A stretch of 64,000 nucleotides of DNA, from positions 255,924 to 319,923 of the forward strand of contig NZ_FCOU01000012.1 in the NCBI RefSeq assembly GCF_900046475.1, read 5' to 3'. A program made the position numbers and the translations under genes. Positions 16,303 to 26,678 of the stretch are shown piece by piece. Source of the stretch: Collinsella ihumii. Its GTDB lineage: Bacteria > Actinomycetota > Coriobacteriia > Coriobacteriales > Coriobacteriaceae. The notes under the pieces were generated by a model. The model was not told the origin of the DNA. It ran no database searches and was given only the letters and a program-made list of their open reading frames with translations. Within the stretch, counting starts at the first letter, position 1, and each line of letters opens with the position of its first letter.

Positions 16303-18486
16303 ATGTCTGACAAGCTGACCTGGATTCCGTTCTACACCGAGTTCGCCGATAAGCTCCTGCCGTTCCGGGATGATCGGGCGGCTTTGATTGAGCGCATTTG
16401 CGCCGTGTATGAGCGCATCGGTGTCAAGCTTCCAAAGCTTGAGTCGAGCGGCCGTCCGGTCGACATCGACCCCTTTACGGTATTCGGTCTGTTCAATAAG
16501 GGTGTTTCCGATGCCACGCGTTTGAAAATCATCGCCGGCTTTAAGGATGAATTCGGTGTTGTTGCGCCGAAGCCGGAGGACTTCGATGGCATTCCCGTGC
16601 TCAACAATCTGTCTGCCACGTTCTACTGGTTCGAAGGCATGCGCGGGGATCACGATATCGATACGTTGTGGGATGTGCTCGCCTGCGCGCTCCCGTTGGC
16701 CGAGCAAGACGGAGAGCAAGAGCGCCAAGCGTTTGCGCAGGTATTCGATGAGGCCGTTTCCCATCACGGCGTCAAATGGAACCTGACCATGGGCCTCTTC
16801 TGGATCCGTCCCTACGCGTTCATCAATCTCGATTCGCGCAACCGCTGGTACATTGGAGACCAGAACTCTCTCAACGATGAGTGCTCGAACCTCGTCAAGT
16901 CTTTTGGGAATGACGTTCCTAGTGGAAGCGATTACCTGCGCATGCGCGATGTGTGCCGCGAGGCCTTCGCGTCCGGTGACGTCAAGGATGGATCGATCGA
17001 CTTCCCAACTCTGTCGTATAACGCCTGGACCGTCTCGGAACGTGTCAACGCGGAGAAGGCCGCCCAGAAAGATGCGGCTGCTGCTCAGATGGGGGAGGCG
17101 TCCATGGGCGACGATCCCGTCAGGCCCGTTCACTACTGGGTGTATTCACCCGGTCCCTTCGCCTCGAAATGGGATGAGTTCTATACCGCTGACATCATGG
17201 CGATCGGCTGGGGCGAGATCGGTGACCCGGCTTCCTTTAAGACCCGGTCCGACTTGAAAGCCTGCCTTAAGAGCAAATTCGGCGGCTCGTCGACGTATGC
17301 CAACTCGGCTTTGGCGCTCTGGCAGTTCGTTCACGATATGCAGCCGGGGGATATCGTCTTCGCCAAGGCGGGCAAGTCCAGACTTGTGGGCAGGGGCGTG
17401 GTCACGTCGGAACCCGTATTCGATGAATCCCGTGATGATGATTACAGAAATGTTCGCGGGGTCGAATGGACGCACCGCGGGAGCTGGGAGTTCTCCGGGA
17501 ACATGGCGACCAAGACCCTGACCGACATCACGGTGTTCACCGACAAGGTCAATCAGATCGAGGCGCTGTTCGATATCGAGGACGACTCGATCGAGGCCGA
17601 ACCGCCCGAGGTCGATTATCCGCGGTATTCCGACGCGGACTTCCTGTCCGAGGTCTACCTTCCCGAGGCGTCCTATCGCGAGCTCGTTGCCTTGCTCAAG
17701 CATAAGAAGAACGTCATCCTCCAGGGTGCGCCCGGCGTGGGCAAGACCTTTATGGCCAAGCGCCTGGCGTACTCCATCATGGGGGTGAAGGATTCCAGCC
17801 GCGTCGAGCTCATCCAGTTCCATCAGAGCTACTCGTACGAGGACTTCATCATGGGCTACCGCCCCAACGAGAGCGGGTTCGAGCTCAAGACCGGAGCGTT
17901 CTACGACTTCTGCAAGCGCGCCGCCGACGATGGCGACAACGAGTACTTCTTCATCATCGACGAGGTCAACCGCGGCAACCTGAGCAAGATCTTCGGCGAG
18001 CTGTTCATGCTCATCGAGCCCGACAAGCGCGGCCTGGGCATGCGTCTGCTGTATTCGAACGAGCGTTTCACGGTCCCGCCCAACGTGTACCTTATCGGCA
18101 CCATGAACACGGCCGACCGCAGCCTGGCGCTGATGGATTTCGCGCTGCGGCGCCGCTTCGCGTTCTTCGAGCTGGAGCCTGGGTTCGACACGCCCGGTTT
18201 CCGTCAGTACCAGAAGTCCCTCGCCAGCCCCGTGTTCGATAAGCTGGTCTCATGCGTGCGCCAGCTCAACGACGCGATCGCATCCGACGAGTCGCTCGGC
18301 CGCGGGTACCGGATCGGGCACAGCTTCTTCTGCGGGCTCGATGCGGAAGACCCGTCGCTCGGCTCCCGCCTTGCCGGAATCGTCGACTACGAGCTCGTGC
18401 CCCTGCTGCGCGAGTACTGGTTCGATGAGCCCGACAAGGTGGGCCATTGGGAGCAGCTGCTCAAGGGTTCCGTATCCGCCGGGTAG
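16303..18486 (+). CDS. mcrB: McrB-type modification-dependent restriction GTPase with EVE-like domain
   Basis: A 727-residue motor subunit of a type IV (modification-dependent) restriction system. An N-terminal helical domain occupies residues 1-250. An EVE/PUA-like reader follows at about 275-420 (DIMAIGWGEIGDPASF, then MQPGDIVFAKAGKSRLVGRG); such domains flip out methylated bases. The McrB AAA+ domain comes next: Walker A GAPGVGKT at about 475, Walker B FFIIDEVNRGN at about 548, and the family signature MNTADRSLALMD near 601. It would move along DNA using GTP and recruit the McrC nuclease. The start is fixed by AAGGAG seven bases upstream. mcrC follows six bases after the stop. Confidence 0.92.
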   Translation: MSDKLTWIPFYTEFADKLLPFRDDRAALIERICAVYERIGVKLPKLESSGRPVDIDPFTVFGLFNKGVSDATRLKIIAGFKDEFGVVAPKPEDFDGIPVLNNLSATFYWFEGMRGDHDIDTLWDVLACALPLAEQDGEQERQAFAQVFDEAVSHHGVKWNLTMGLFWIRPYAFINLDSRNRWYIGDQNSLNDECSNLVKSFGNDVPSGSDYLRMRDVCREAFASGDVKDGSIDFPTLSYNAWTVSERVNAEKAAQKDAAAAQMGEASMGDDPVRPVHYWVYSPGPFASKWDEFYTADIMAIGWGEIGDPASFKTRSDLKACLKSKFGGSSTYANSALALWQFVHDMQPGDIVFAKAGKSRLVGRGVVTSEPVFDESRDDDYRNVRGVEWTHRGSWEFSGNMATKTLTDITVFTDKVNQIEALFDIEDDSIEAEPPEVDYPRYSDADFLSEVYLPEASYRELVALLKHKKNVILQGAPGVGKTFMAKRLAYSIMGVKDSSRVELIQFHQSYSYEDFIMGYRPNESGFELKTGAFYDFCKRAADDGDNEYFFIIDEVNRGNLSKIFGELFMLIEPDKRGLGMRLLYSNERFTVPPNVYLIGTMNTADRSLALMDFALRRRFAFFELEPGFDTPGFRQYQKSLASPVFDKLVSCVRQLNDAIASDESLGRGYRIGHSFFCGLDAEDPSLGSRLAGIVDYELVPLLREYWFDEPDKVGHWEQLLKGSVSAG

Positions 18487-18492
18487 CGCGCC

Positions 18493-19950
18493 ATGATTCC
18501 TATCCGAAACGTCTACTACATGCTGGCCTACGCGTTCCGGTCCCTACGGTCGGGCGGGTTCGAGCGGCTGGCCTCAGAGGATTTCGACAACTCGCTAGAG
18601 CTATGCGCCGCTATCCTCTGCCACGCGGTGGAGCTGCGGCTCAAGCAGGGTGTCAAGCGCGATTACCGGACGCGCCGCGAGGCCATGTCCGCTCTGCGCG
18701 GCAAGGTGGACGTGACGGCCACGGTCGCCTCGCAGGCACCGCTGCGCCGGCAGCTCGTCTGCGAGTATGACGAGTACTCGGCGGACTGCCCCGAGAACCG
18801 GATCATCAAGGCGACCATGTCGCTTCTGGTCCGTTGCTCTTCCGTCGATGCGCGGTACCGCAAACGGCTGCGGTCGCTGTCGATGTATTTTGCCGAGGTG
18901 GCGGATCTCGACGTTCGCCATATCAATTGGCGTATGGTGTCCGGCCGCGCCGACAGCACGTCCCGTATGATCATGTTCGTGTGCCGACTGGCGATCGATG
19001 GCGCCCTTCAGGCAAGTTCGGAGGGCGGCCAAAGGCTGCGCAGCGTGCTGGACGATCAGGCGATGCATCGGCTGTACGAGAAGTTCATCCTCGAGTACTA
19101 CCGCGCGGAGCACCCCAACCTGTCCGCCCGAGCCGAGCAGATTCCCTGGTGCGTGGACGGCGAGGTCCCGCCGGCGCTTCCCGTCATGCAGACCGATGTG
19201 ACGCTGCGGGCGGGGGAGCGGGTGCTCATCATCGACGCCAAGTACTACACGCACAGCATGCAGCGCAACTACGGTGCGTGGACGTACCATTCGGGAAACC
19301 TGTACCAGATGTTCTCGTACGTGAAGAACGCCCAGGCGGCACGTCCCGCCGGCGCGCCTCCCGTTGCGGGGATGCTCCTGTACGCCAAGACGGATGAGGA
19401 GGCCGTGCCGGATGAGGAGTTCTCACTGAGTAGCAACACCATCGCAGTCCGAACACTCGACCTGGCACAGCCGTTCGAGGGCATCCGGGCGCAGCTCGAT
19501 GCGATAGTCTCCGAGTTCTTCCCGTGCGAACGTGGCGAGTTTGAGAGCTTGACGAGGTTTCTTCCGGAGTTGGCTCAATTGGGGGATTGTGGCACGTGGG
19601 TGTTTGACCACGAGCATGCCGGCACCATTGACGACCCGATTGCCATGCCGTATGTGGAGTACCCGCGTCTGGTTACCGATCTGGGGGATGCGATTTACGC
19701 GTTTGTCGGCGACCGTCCGGAATACGGGCTTGCACGCTACAGCGACATTCTCGAGGAGCACGGTCTCGCATGGGAGACGGAGAGCATGCAGGGCGCCGAC
19801 GTCTCCGTGCTCGACGGGTGCGCCGTGTTGGCCCTGCTTGTCGGTGCAGTGCGAGCCGAGCACTTCTGCGACGGGGCGCTCCGCACGTTCCTCCAATCCG
19901 GCTGCATCGAGCGTTGGCTACAAAGGCTGAAGGAGCTCGACAGGATATAG
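18493..19950 (+). CDS. mcrC: McrC-type restriction endonuclease subunit
   Basis: A 485-residue partner of McrB. The N-terminus IPIRNVYYMLAYAFRSL is the classic McrC opening. The PD-(D/E)xK nuclease core is visible as MQTDVTLRAGERVLIIDAKY (Asp near residue 235 and D-A-K near 246-248), with NYGAWTYHSGNLYQMFSYV just after. It lacks a recognition domain of its own and would be driven by McrB bound to modified DNA. A C-terminal extension of about 120 residues beyond the usual core (after position 19550) is not recognised. It directly follows mcrB and precedes a large helicase-nuclease. Confidence 0.9.
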   Translation: MIPIRNVYYMLAYAFRSLRSGGFERLASEDFDNSLELCAAILCHAVELRLKQGVKRDYRTRREAMSALRGKVDVTATVASQAPLRRQLVCEYDEYSADCPENRIIKATMSLLVRCSSVDARYRKRLRSLSMYFAEVADLDVRHINWRMVSGRADSTSRMIMFVCRLAIDGALQASSEGGQRLRSVLDDQAMHRLYEKFILEYYRAEHPNLSARAEQIPWCVDGEVPPALPVMQTDVTLRAGERVLIIDAKYYTHSMQRNYGAWTYHSGNLYQMFSYVKNAQAARPAGAPPVAGMLLYAKTDEEAVPDEEFSLSSNTIAVRTLDLAQPFEGIRAQLDAIVSEFFPCERGEFESLTRFLPELAQLGDCGTWVFDHEHAGTIDDPIAMPYVEYPRLVTDLGDAIYAFVGDRPEYGLARYSDILEEHGLAWETESMQGADVSVLDGCAVLALLVGAVRAEHFCDGALRTFLQSGCIERWLQRLKELDRI

Positions 19951-20220
19951 AGACCGTGGTCGTCTAAGCTGACTGAGTCCTCGATTTCTTTATCTCGTCT
20001 AGTTTCCAAGCAGCCGAATACCGGCTTTCCGTTGTGCCGGTTGCAAACAGCGCGAAGAGACTGCTCGAATGTCATACGTCCGCCGTTCGCCGAGCGATTA
20101 TTCGACACTCCAAGGGATACAATTATTCTGTTGCATGCTTTGGATGGTTTATTGGCCGTAGTCCACGGTCGTCCTGGTGCAGATGGTAGTTCGGCTGCGT
20201 GAGCGTTTTGGAGGGTAACG

Positions 20221-23200
20221 ATGCCGGAGTTTGCTGACAAGCAGTCGGTTGTCGCGTTGTTCAGATATCTCCGTGAGGTAAGTCTGATCAAGCGCAAGGT
20301 GCCCACCAACATCCGCGACGAAAAGCTTTGGAATTGCAGCCTCGATGATCTTCCGCAGGATTGCCCGTTTATCGATGTCCATCCTGTGCTCCCTCTGTCC
20401 GATGAGGATAAAGAGTCCCTGCCGCTGCTCGAGGTGAAGAAGCCGACAATCCGGCCATGTCCCAAGCCGGCTCCCGTTCTTGACGGATGGCTGCACAAAA
20501 GGTGGGATGACTATCGGTACAACGGCAAGCTCAACATCGACTCGATTCCCTTGATGGATGAAGAGGGGACTCCGACAGGAGAGGCCATTGCTTTTGACTC
20601 GGACGACGAAAGGGTTGATGCTCTCGAGCGGTGGCGTCCACTGAGGGAACAGTGGGTTCAGGATGCTCGTATCGCCCTGGCGGCAAAAACGTTGTTCGAT
20701 GGCCTGTATTTGACCCGTTCGGATTTGGAGCGCGATTCCGAGACGCTTGAGCTGCTTGCTGTTAACGGCATCATTCAGGTGAGCGGGCGGCCGGAGATCT
20801 ACTATCCGGTCATTACGAAACGAGTGGCCATCTCGTTTGATGCTGAGCAGAACAAGATCAGCGTTATCGACACGGAGGCTCCCGTATCCCTTTCGACTGA
20901 CTTGCTGGGCCAAATTGAGGAAATCGACCATTCTTCCATTCAGCAATCCGAGAAGGACGCCGCCGAGAGCGGCCTCCATCCGTTTGCCGATGACGCGGTG
21001 AACCAGTTCTTGAAGAGCTTCGCCCATCGCCTTTCCAATAACGCGGAGTACTTCGAATTTGGCATACTTCCGGAGTCGGAGGACGTTACCGTTTCGATTA
21101 TCAGAAAACCAATGATTATGCTTCGGAAGAGATCCGACGGAACTCCCAAGGCTATCGAGGCGATCATCAACGACATCGAGGCAAACGGCATCATTCCGGA
21201 GCATATCTGGGAGATTATCGGAAGAGATTGTGAGTATTCGCCGGAAGAGTACGAAGAGCCTTCCCTTGAGAAGGCCTTGGCAGAGGTTGGTGGCGAAGAT
21301 CCGGACATCCTGCTTCCCAAGCCCGCGAATCGTGAGCAGCTTGAAATTGCCCGTCGAATTGAGAAAAGCAACGCTGTGCTTGTCCAGGGCCCTCCCGGTA
21401 CGGGAAAGACCCACACTACTGCGAACCTGCTTTGCCATTTTCTTGCACAGGGCAAGCGCGTGCTGATTACGAGCCAAACGAACAAAGCTCTCGGCGTTCT
21501 TAAGGAAAAGGTTCCTCGTTCCTTGCAGGATCTCTGTGTGGCGGTTTTGGACGATTCCAACAGCGATATGGAGAAGTCCATCGATGGCATCATCGAGTAT
21601 GACTCCACGCACAATGAGTACCAGCTGAGAAGGGAGATCGCGGAAGTTCAGGGCAGGCGTGAGAGGATTATCGAGGATTTAGCGCGCACGCGGAGTGCGG
21701 CGATCGGTCTTGCCGCGCAGGAGCTGAGGGATATCGACTACCAAGGCGAGAAGATTCGTCCGGTCGATGCTGCACGTTTCGTCCATGATCACGCTGGGGA
21801 GCTCGAGGATATCGTTCCGGGAAAAATGGCTTTCGGCGCGTCCATTCCGCTTGATGACCGGGAGTTGGCGGAGCTTTATGCCGCCAACGAATCCCTTTCC
21901 GTCCACGTGGAGGATGAGCTGAACGCGGGCGTGCCTCCTCTGAAGCAGCTTATGGATCCGTCCGTGTTTTCGGAGAAGGTCGAGAGGCTTTCCGAAGTAA
22001 GAACCTCGATTCGACGCGAACTGGATTCCCATGGTTGGAGTTATGAGTCCCTTGAGGATGGGTCTTCGCTGCGGGTAAAGCTATCCAGAGGTTTTATCAC
22101 GGTCGATTCCGGGCGCTGTCACGACCGGGATACGGACGCTCTCCAAAGCATCTGTGCCCGGATGGACAAGATAGATGCATGGATGGTGAACGCTGCTGCT
22201 GCGAGCAGGACGGGCGCCGATTTTGTTCGACCGTGGCAGGTCCTGTTGAGCGAGATCGATAATCTGTTTTCGGTCTCCGGCAAAGTTGCTTCTGCAGAGA
22301 TGACGAGTCCCGTCACGGTGAAAGATAGAGATAATTGCGACGCGCTTCTTCCGGGGTTGCGGACCGTCGAGGATGATTTCAGACGCGATGGGAAGATCTC
22401 TTTCATACATGCGCGTCTCAATAAGGATGTCAAATGCGCTCTCGAGGGGGTTACGGTAAGCGGTAGGCAGATCTCCAGCGCGAAGGATTGCAGAGCCGCT
22501 ATAGATTACCTTGAATACCTTATCCGCAAAAAGAGCTGTTGCGGTGCATGGAACCAGCTGATTGCCACATATGGTGGTCCTCGATTCGAGGATCTTGATC
22601 CGAGTTATCCAGAGCGCGTGGCAAAAAACTGGATGCCTATCATCAGCTGGTTCGTATCTTGGGATTCGACGGGGAAGACAGAGGTCCGGGAAACGCTGAA
22701 GACGTTCGGGATTGTTCCAAGGTATCGAGCTTTTGGCGGGCCCATATCTGATGTCGACAGCGTGAGGGACGAATTGGACTATCTGTCCTCTCAGGTGTTC
22801 CCTGCGGTTCAGATCTGCCTGCTCCTTCAGGAAGCGTCGGGCCTTGAAGCGGAAATCAAATCTTTGGAGCAGACCATCGCGCCTTATGCCAACAGCGCGT
22901 TGTGCGAAGTGCTGCAAAGGGCGGTATCCCAGCTCCTTCCGGATGACTATGCGCGATACCACCTTGAACTCAGGCGCGTATGGCAGCATCTTGATGAATT
23001 TGAGAAACGCAATGGCTATCTCGAGCGGTTGAGCGTAGTCGCGCCCGATTGGGCTGGCCGGATAAAGGCCCGTGAGGGGATTCATGGTGAAGCCGAGCCT
23101 CCGGTTGCTATTCATGACGCATGGAGGTGGAGGCAGTACGGTCTGGCTCTGGATAGGCTGTCACAAGGTTCGCAGCAGGGGCTTCGCGAGGCGAGTTCTC

Positions 23201-26001
23201 AGCTCAGCCGTGAGTACCGTAGTGCCACCGAAGCACTTGCGACGAGGAAGGCGTGGCTTGCCCTTCTTGAGAGAATCCATGGGAGCACGCGTACCAAGCA
23301 GGCGCTGAGCGGGTGGAAGCTTGCCGTTCGACAGATTGGAAAGGGAACCGGCAAGAACGCTGCTAGAGACAAGGCGATAGCGCGCTCCAGGATGACGGAA
23401 TGCCAAGGGGCGGTATCTGCTTGGATTATGCCGATCGGCCGTGCGCTCGAGTCGTTCGATCCAAGTTCGACGAAATTCGATATCGTGATTATCGACGAGG
23501 CGAGTCAGGCAGACATCACAGCACTCTCGGTTCTCTACCTAGCTAAAAAGGCCATCGTTGTGGGCGATGACAAGCAGGTTAGCCCTGCGGCGGTCGGTGC
23601 CGATAGCGACCGGGTGCTCAACCTTCAGCAGGCGTCAATTAAGGATAAGGTCAGCAATTGGGAGTCGTATAAGCCGACGACGTCGCTATACGATATCGCT
23701 CTCACGACCTTTTCTCCCCTGATGCTTCGGGAGCATTTCCGCTGTGTTCCGGATATCATCGGGTTCTGCAACGACCTGTCCTATGACGGAAAGATCAAGC
23801 CTCTCAGGGATGCGGCATCTGCGGGCGTGTCTCCTGCGATTGTTCCACACCGCGTTGCGAATGGGCACAGGGACCCTGGTCGCAAGACAAACGAGCGCGA
23901 GGCATGCGAGATCGCGGCAATTGTTCAGGCCTGCATCGAGCGGCCCGAGTACGACGGCAAGACGTTCGGTGTCATTTCGCTGGTGGGCGATGAGCAGGCG
24001 GAGCTCGTTCGCAGGAAGCTCATCGGCGCCCTTGGCGAGTCGGTTTTTGAAGAGCGGCGCATCCTGTGTGGAAACGCCTCTCAATTCCAAGGCGACGAAC
24101 GTGACGTGATTCTTCTCAGTATGGTCGACAGCGCCGACGAGTCTGGTCCGCTACGCTTGTTGAGCGACGGTGCTCGAGGTGACACGAAAAAGAGATACAA
24201 CGTTGCCGTGAGCCGCGCTCGCGATCAGCTCTGGGTCGTGCACTCCCTAGATTACGAAACGGATTTGAAGCCGGGGGACCTGCGAAGGAGGCTGCTTGCA
24301 TACGCGGGCGACCCCGAGATGCGTACTCGCCTGTACTCGCAGATTGAGCATGAGTCGGAATCTCCATTCGAGGAGTCGGTGGCAAAGACCTTGGTTGCCA
24401 AGGGGTATCGCATTTCGCAGCAGGAGGAAGTCGGCGCCTATCGTATCGACATCGTCGTCTATGGCTCGGATGGTAAGGTCGCCTTGGAGTGCGATGGAGA
24501 CCGCTACCACAGCGGTGCCGAGAAACTCCGTGCAGACTTAGAGCGTCAGACCATTCTGGAGCGGTTGGGCTGGCGATTCGTTCGCGTAAGGGGGAGCGAG
24601 TACTACCGCGATCCCGAAGCCGCGATGGAGCGAATCGTCTCAGAATTGAGCGACCTCGGAATTGAGGCGCTGGGTAACGAGGGGAAACCGGAGAACAGCG
24701 GCGGCAGCGATTTACTCGATCTCATCGAGGCCCGCGTTTCAGAGCTTATTTCGGACGGAAACAAGAAGCTCGATAACCACGAGCGCCTCGATGCCATCGA
24801 GGCGGGGCTCAGTGTTGAGGAGCCGCAGGGCTCTGAAGCTCGTCCCCAGGGAGACGATTCTGAAACGAGAGCGGCTGTTTCTGTTGATTCTGATAAGGAT
24901 GGGGAACAACCAGCTGCCCCACATGATGACGCGGCGCTTCATTTTGAGGACGATCATGGTGTCGAGTCTACTTTCGATGACGAGTTTGCCTCTAATGAGG
25001 AAGGTGTGGTTGTCGAGGGTTCTTCGCGAGTTGCAAAGGAAGAAGAAAACGCCGAGGCGGAAGATGCGCATGGGGCATCTACCGATGTTACCGATGTTGT
25101 CAATACTGGCATTTCGGACGATAGCGCTTCGGACTATATCGTTGACATGCTGAAGGCCAACGGCCAGCAGGCGATAGATCGGAGGTCTGCGGGTGGCCGT
25201 CTTTGGGTTATTGACCAATATGGGACGCGCGAGGTTATCAGCAATATTGAGCGAATGTTCGGCCTGAAATTCAGGTTCGTTGAGGGAGGTTCCAGGACGA
25301 CGGAATGGAAGCAGTCCTGGTATCTGCTGGATGATGGCGTTAAGGTTCCCGTTGCAAGTGGTGGTGACTCACGAAAAGCGAGTCGTCCACAGTCGGCGCC
25401 CGTTGCCCCCAAGAATAAGCGGAATGTGTTTCATAGACGGAAATACGAGACGGCTCCGATGACAAAGAAGGCAAATCTATCAGGTGTAGATTTTTGCCAG
25501 CCAAGCCGAGTTGGCGATATTGCTTCGGTGATGGAAGGAATTATCGAAGTCGAATCGCCCATCGAGAAGAATCGTCTCTTTAGTTTGACGAGGGGCTGCT
25601 ACGGTATCAGGAAGACTGGGGCAAATATCTACGCCCAGTGCGACGCGGCTCTGAACAGGATGTCCAATATCGAGCGCACATCATTTGACGGTTCAGTTTT
25701 CGTCTGGAAACGGGGAGATTCTCCTAGCGATGTCGATTACTTCCGCGCTGGCAATGCGGATGCGGGCAGAAGCATTGACCAGATTGCTCCTGAGGAGCTT
25801 AGGGCTGCGATTATGTATGCACTATCTACCGCCAAAACTCAAATTGGCGCTGGTGATTTGATAAAAAGGACGAGTACGCTTTTGGGGTATCGGCGACTTG
25901 GAGGTGCGATACAGGGAAAGTTGCAGAACGTGTTAGGCATTATGCTCAAGCACGGTGATATCGTAGAGCTGGCTAGAGGTTATTACCAGATCAAGCGGTA
26001 G
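20221..26001 (+). CDS. Giant SF1 helicase fused to a Vsr-like nuclease (DUF3320-type C-terminus)
   Basis: A 1,926-residue single-chain machine. Walker A VQGPPGTGKTHTTANLL is at about residue 388 and the DExx box IVIIDEASQADI at about 1088, split by a long helical insertion. SF1 motif VI NVAVSRARDQLWVVHSL is near 1325. Then comes a Vsr/MTES_1575-type nuclease, residues 1382-1470 (AYRIDIVVY, ALECDGDRYHS, WRFVRVRGSEYY). A highly acidic linker (about 1480-1640), a small beta-rich domain (about 1650-1710) and a DUF3320-like domain (about 1760-1926) follow. The order resembles single-gene helicase-Vsr defence proteins. GGAGGG precedes the ATG. It lies 270 bases after mcrC, so coupling to it is possible but not shown. 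Confidence 0.88.
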   Translation: MPEFADKQSVVALFRYLREVSLIKRKVPTNIRDEKLWNCSLDDLPQDCPFIDVHPVLPLSDEDKESLPLLEVKKPTIRPCPKPAPVLDGWLHKRWDDYRYNGKLNIDSIPLMDEEGTPTGEAIAFDSDDERVDALERWRPLREQWVQDARIALAAKTLFDGLYLTRSDLERDSETLELLAVNGIIQVSGRPEIYYPVITKRVAISFDAEQNKISVIDTEAPVSLSTDLLGQIEEIDHSSIQQSEKDAAESGLHPFADDAVNQFLKSFAHRLSNNAEYFEFGILPESEDVTVSIIRKPMIMLRKRSDGTPKAIEAIINDIEANGIIPEHIWEIIGRDCEYSPEEYEEPSLEKALAEVGGEDPDILLPKPANREQLEIARRIEKSNAVLVQGPPGTGKTHTTANLLCHFLAQGKRVLITSQTNKALGVLKEKVPRSLQDLCVAVLDDSNSDMEKSIDGIIEYDSTHNEYQLRREIAEVQGRRERIIEDLARTRSAAIGLAAQELRDIDYQGEKIRPVDAARFVHDHAGELEDIVPGKMAFGASIPLDDRELAELYAANESLSVHVEDELNAGVPPLKQLMDPSVFSEKVERLSEVRTSIRRELDSHGWSYESLEDGSSLRVKLSRGFITVDSGRCHDRDTDALQSICARMDKIDAWMVNAAAASRTGADFVRPWQVLLSEIDNLFSVSGKVASAEMTSPVTVKDRDNCDALLPGLRTVEDDFRRDGKISFIHARLNKDVKCALEGVTVSGRQISSAKDCRAAIDYLEYLIRKKSCCGAWNQLIATYGGPRFEDLDPSYPERVAKNWMPIISWFVSWDSTGKTEVRETLKTFGIVPRYRAFGGPISDVDSVRDELDYLSSQVFPAVQICLLLQEASGLEAEIKSLEQTIAPYANSALCEVLQRAVSQLLPDDYARYHLELRRVWQHLDEFEKRNGYLERLSVVAPDWAGRIKAREGIHGEAEPPVAIHDAWRWRQYGLALDRLSQGSQQGLREASSQLSREYRSATEALATRKAWLALLERIHGSTRTKQALSGWKLAVRQIGKGTGKNAARDKAIARSRMTECQGAVSAWIMPIGRALESFDPSSTKFDIVIIDEASQADITALSVLYLAKKAIVVGDDKQVSPAAVGADSDRVLNLQQASIKDKVSNWESYKPTTSLYDIALTTFSPLMLREHFRCVPDIIGFCNDLSYDGKIKPLRDAASAGVSPAIVPHRVANGHRDPGRKTNEREACEIAAIVQACIERPEYDGKTFGVISLVGDEQAELVRRKLIGALGESVFEERRILCGNASQFQGDERDVILLSMVDSADESGPLRLLSDGARGDTKKRYNVAVSRARDQLWVVHSLDYETDLKPGDLRRRLLAYAGDPEMRTRLYSQIEHESESPFEESVAKTLVAKGYRISQQEEVGAYRIDIVVYGSDGKVALECDGDRYHSGAEKLRADLERQTILERLGWRFVRVRGSEYYRDPEAAMERIVSELSDLGIEALGNEGKPENSGGSDLLDLIEARVSELISDGNKKLDNHERLDAIEAGLSVEEPQGSEARPQGDDSETRAAVSVDSDKDGEQPAAPHDDAALHFEDDHGVESTFDDEFASNEEGVVVEGSSRVAKEEENAEAEDAHGASTDVTDVVNTGISDDSASDYIVDMLKANGQQAIDRRSAGGRLWVIDQYGTREVISNIERMFGLKFRFVEGGSRTTEWKQSWYLLDDGVKVPVASGGDSRKASRPQSAPVAPKNKRNVFHRRKYETAPMTKKANLSGVDFCQPSRVGDIASVMEGIIEVESPIEKNRLFSLTRGCYGIRKTGANIYAQCDAALNRMSNIERTSFDGSVFVWKRGDSPSDVDYFRAGNADAGRSIDQIAPEELRAAIMYALSTAKTQIGAGDLIKRTSTLLGYRRLGGAIQGKLQNVLGIMLKHGDIVELARGYYQIKR

Positions 26002-26051
26002 GGCAAAGCGGACAATTCGGTCAGCCTGTAAATGACCGTTCCTTAGAAGTT

Positions 26052-26084
26052 CGGGGAGCGAAGGTGTCATACTTTCGCGCCCCG
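26052..26084. terminator. Hairpin between convergent helicase and small gene
   Basis: Imperfect 12-bp stem, left arm 26052-26063 and right arm 26072-26084, 51 bases after the helicase stop and 15 bases beyond the stop of the opposing small gene. It would serve either direction; no T-run is obvious. Confidence 0.4.
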
Positions 26085-26098
26085 GGCATTTCGCAGGT

Positions 26099-26326
26099 CT
26101 AGAGTAGTTGCTCGAAGCCCGGTTTTCCGAGCGTGAACCTCATGTTTCCAATTGTGTGCTCGAGGTCTATGGAGCCGTTGTTCTTTATGACCGACGTGAA
26201 GTTGCCGGAGCTGGCGAGAATGTGGTCGACCGATCCGTCGCTGAGATCGTAGCGAAGGGAACCGACCTGGTTTTCCAGGTGCATCGACCCGTCCGATCCG
26301 ATTACCGAGCGAAAGCCGTTGTTCAT
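26099..26326 (-). CDS. Small protein with an internal duplication
   Basis: A 75-residue protein with no known family. Two halves repeat the same pattern: SVIGSDGSMHLENQVGSLRY and, about 35 residues later, SVIKNNGSIDLEHTIGNMRF. This suggests a two-bladed beta unit or dimer-like fold. A strong ribosome-binding site (GGAAAGGGG) precedes ATG 26326, which supports translation. It is convergent with the helicase gene and lies just upstream of the IS21 element. Confidence 0.6.
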   Translation of the reverse strand: MNNGFRSVIGSDGSMHLENQVGSLRYDLSDGSVDHILASSGNFTSVIKNNGSIDLEHTIGNMRFTLGKPGFEQLL

Positions 26327-26545
26327 GACGTCCCCTTTCCTTATTTGCTTTCAATCATAACTGAGCTGAGGCTGCATAGGGGCGGCTATCGGTGGGTGTC
26401 CGAGTGGGTCGGTTATGCCTTTATGGGTGGAAACTTGATTGGGGCACGCCGGCAATCTTCTTGACGTTCGTCTGCTCCGGGACATCTTTCGACTGCTCTG
26501 CCCTTCGATGCGTCTCGGTGAGTAATCGCCCGCTTCAGAGCATGC

Positions 26546-26623
26546 GATATTGCGAATGGGAGCCGCTGGTGGCCAACGTCAGATATTGGCATAGAGAGCC
26601 ATCGATATTTCGCAAGGGAGCCG
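26546..26623 (+). repeat. IS21 left-end triple terminal repeat
   Basis: Three degenerate 20-bp direct copies starting at 26546, 26582 and 26604, spaced 36 and 22 bases apart. The first and third share 15 or more positions, with a conserved GATATT start and GGGAGCCG end. They are inverted relative to the repeats at 29029-29070. Confidence 0.75.
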
Positions 26624-26678
26624 CCTGCTGCTACCTTCGTCTTGCCATGTCGGAGTCAAGACGAAGGAGGTTTTCAGC

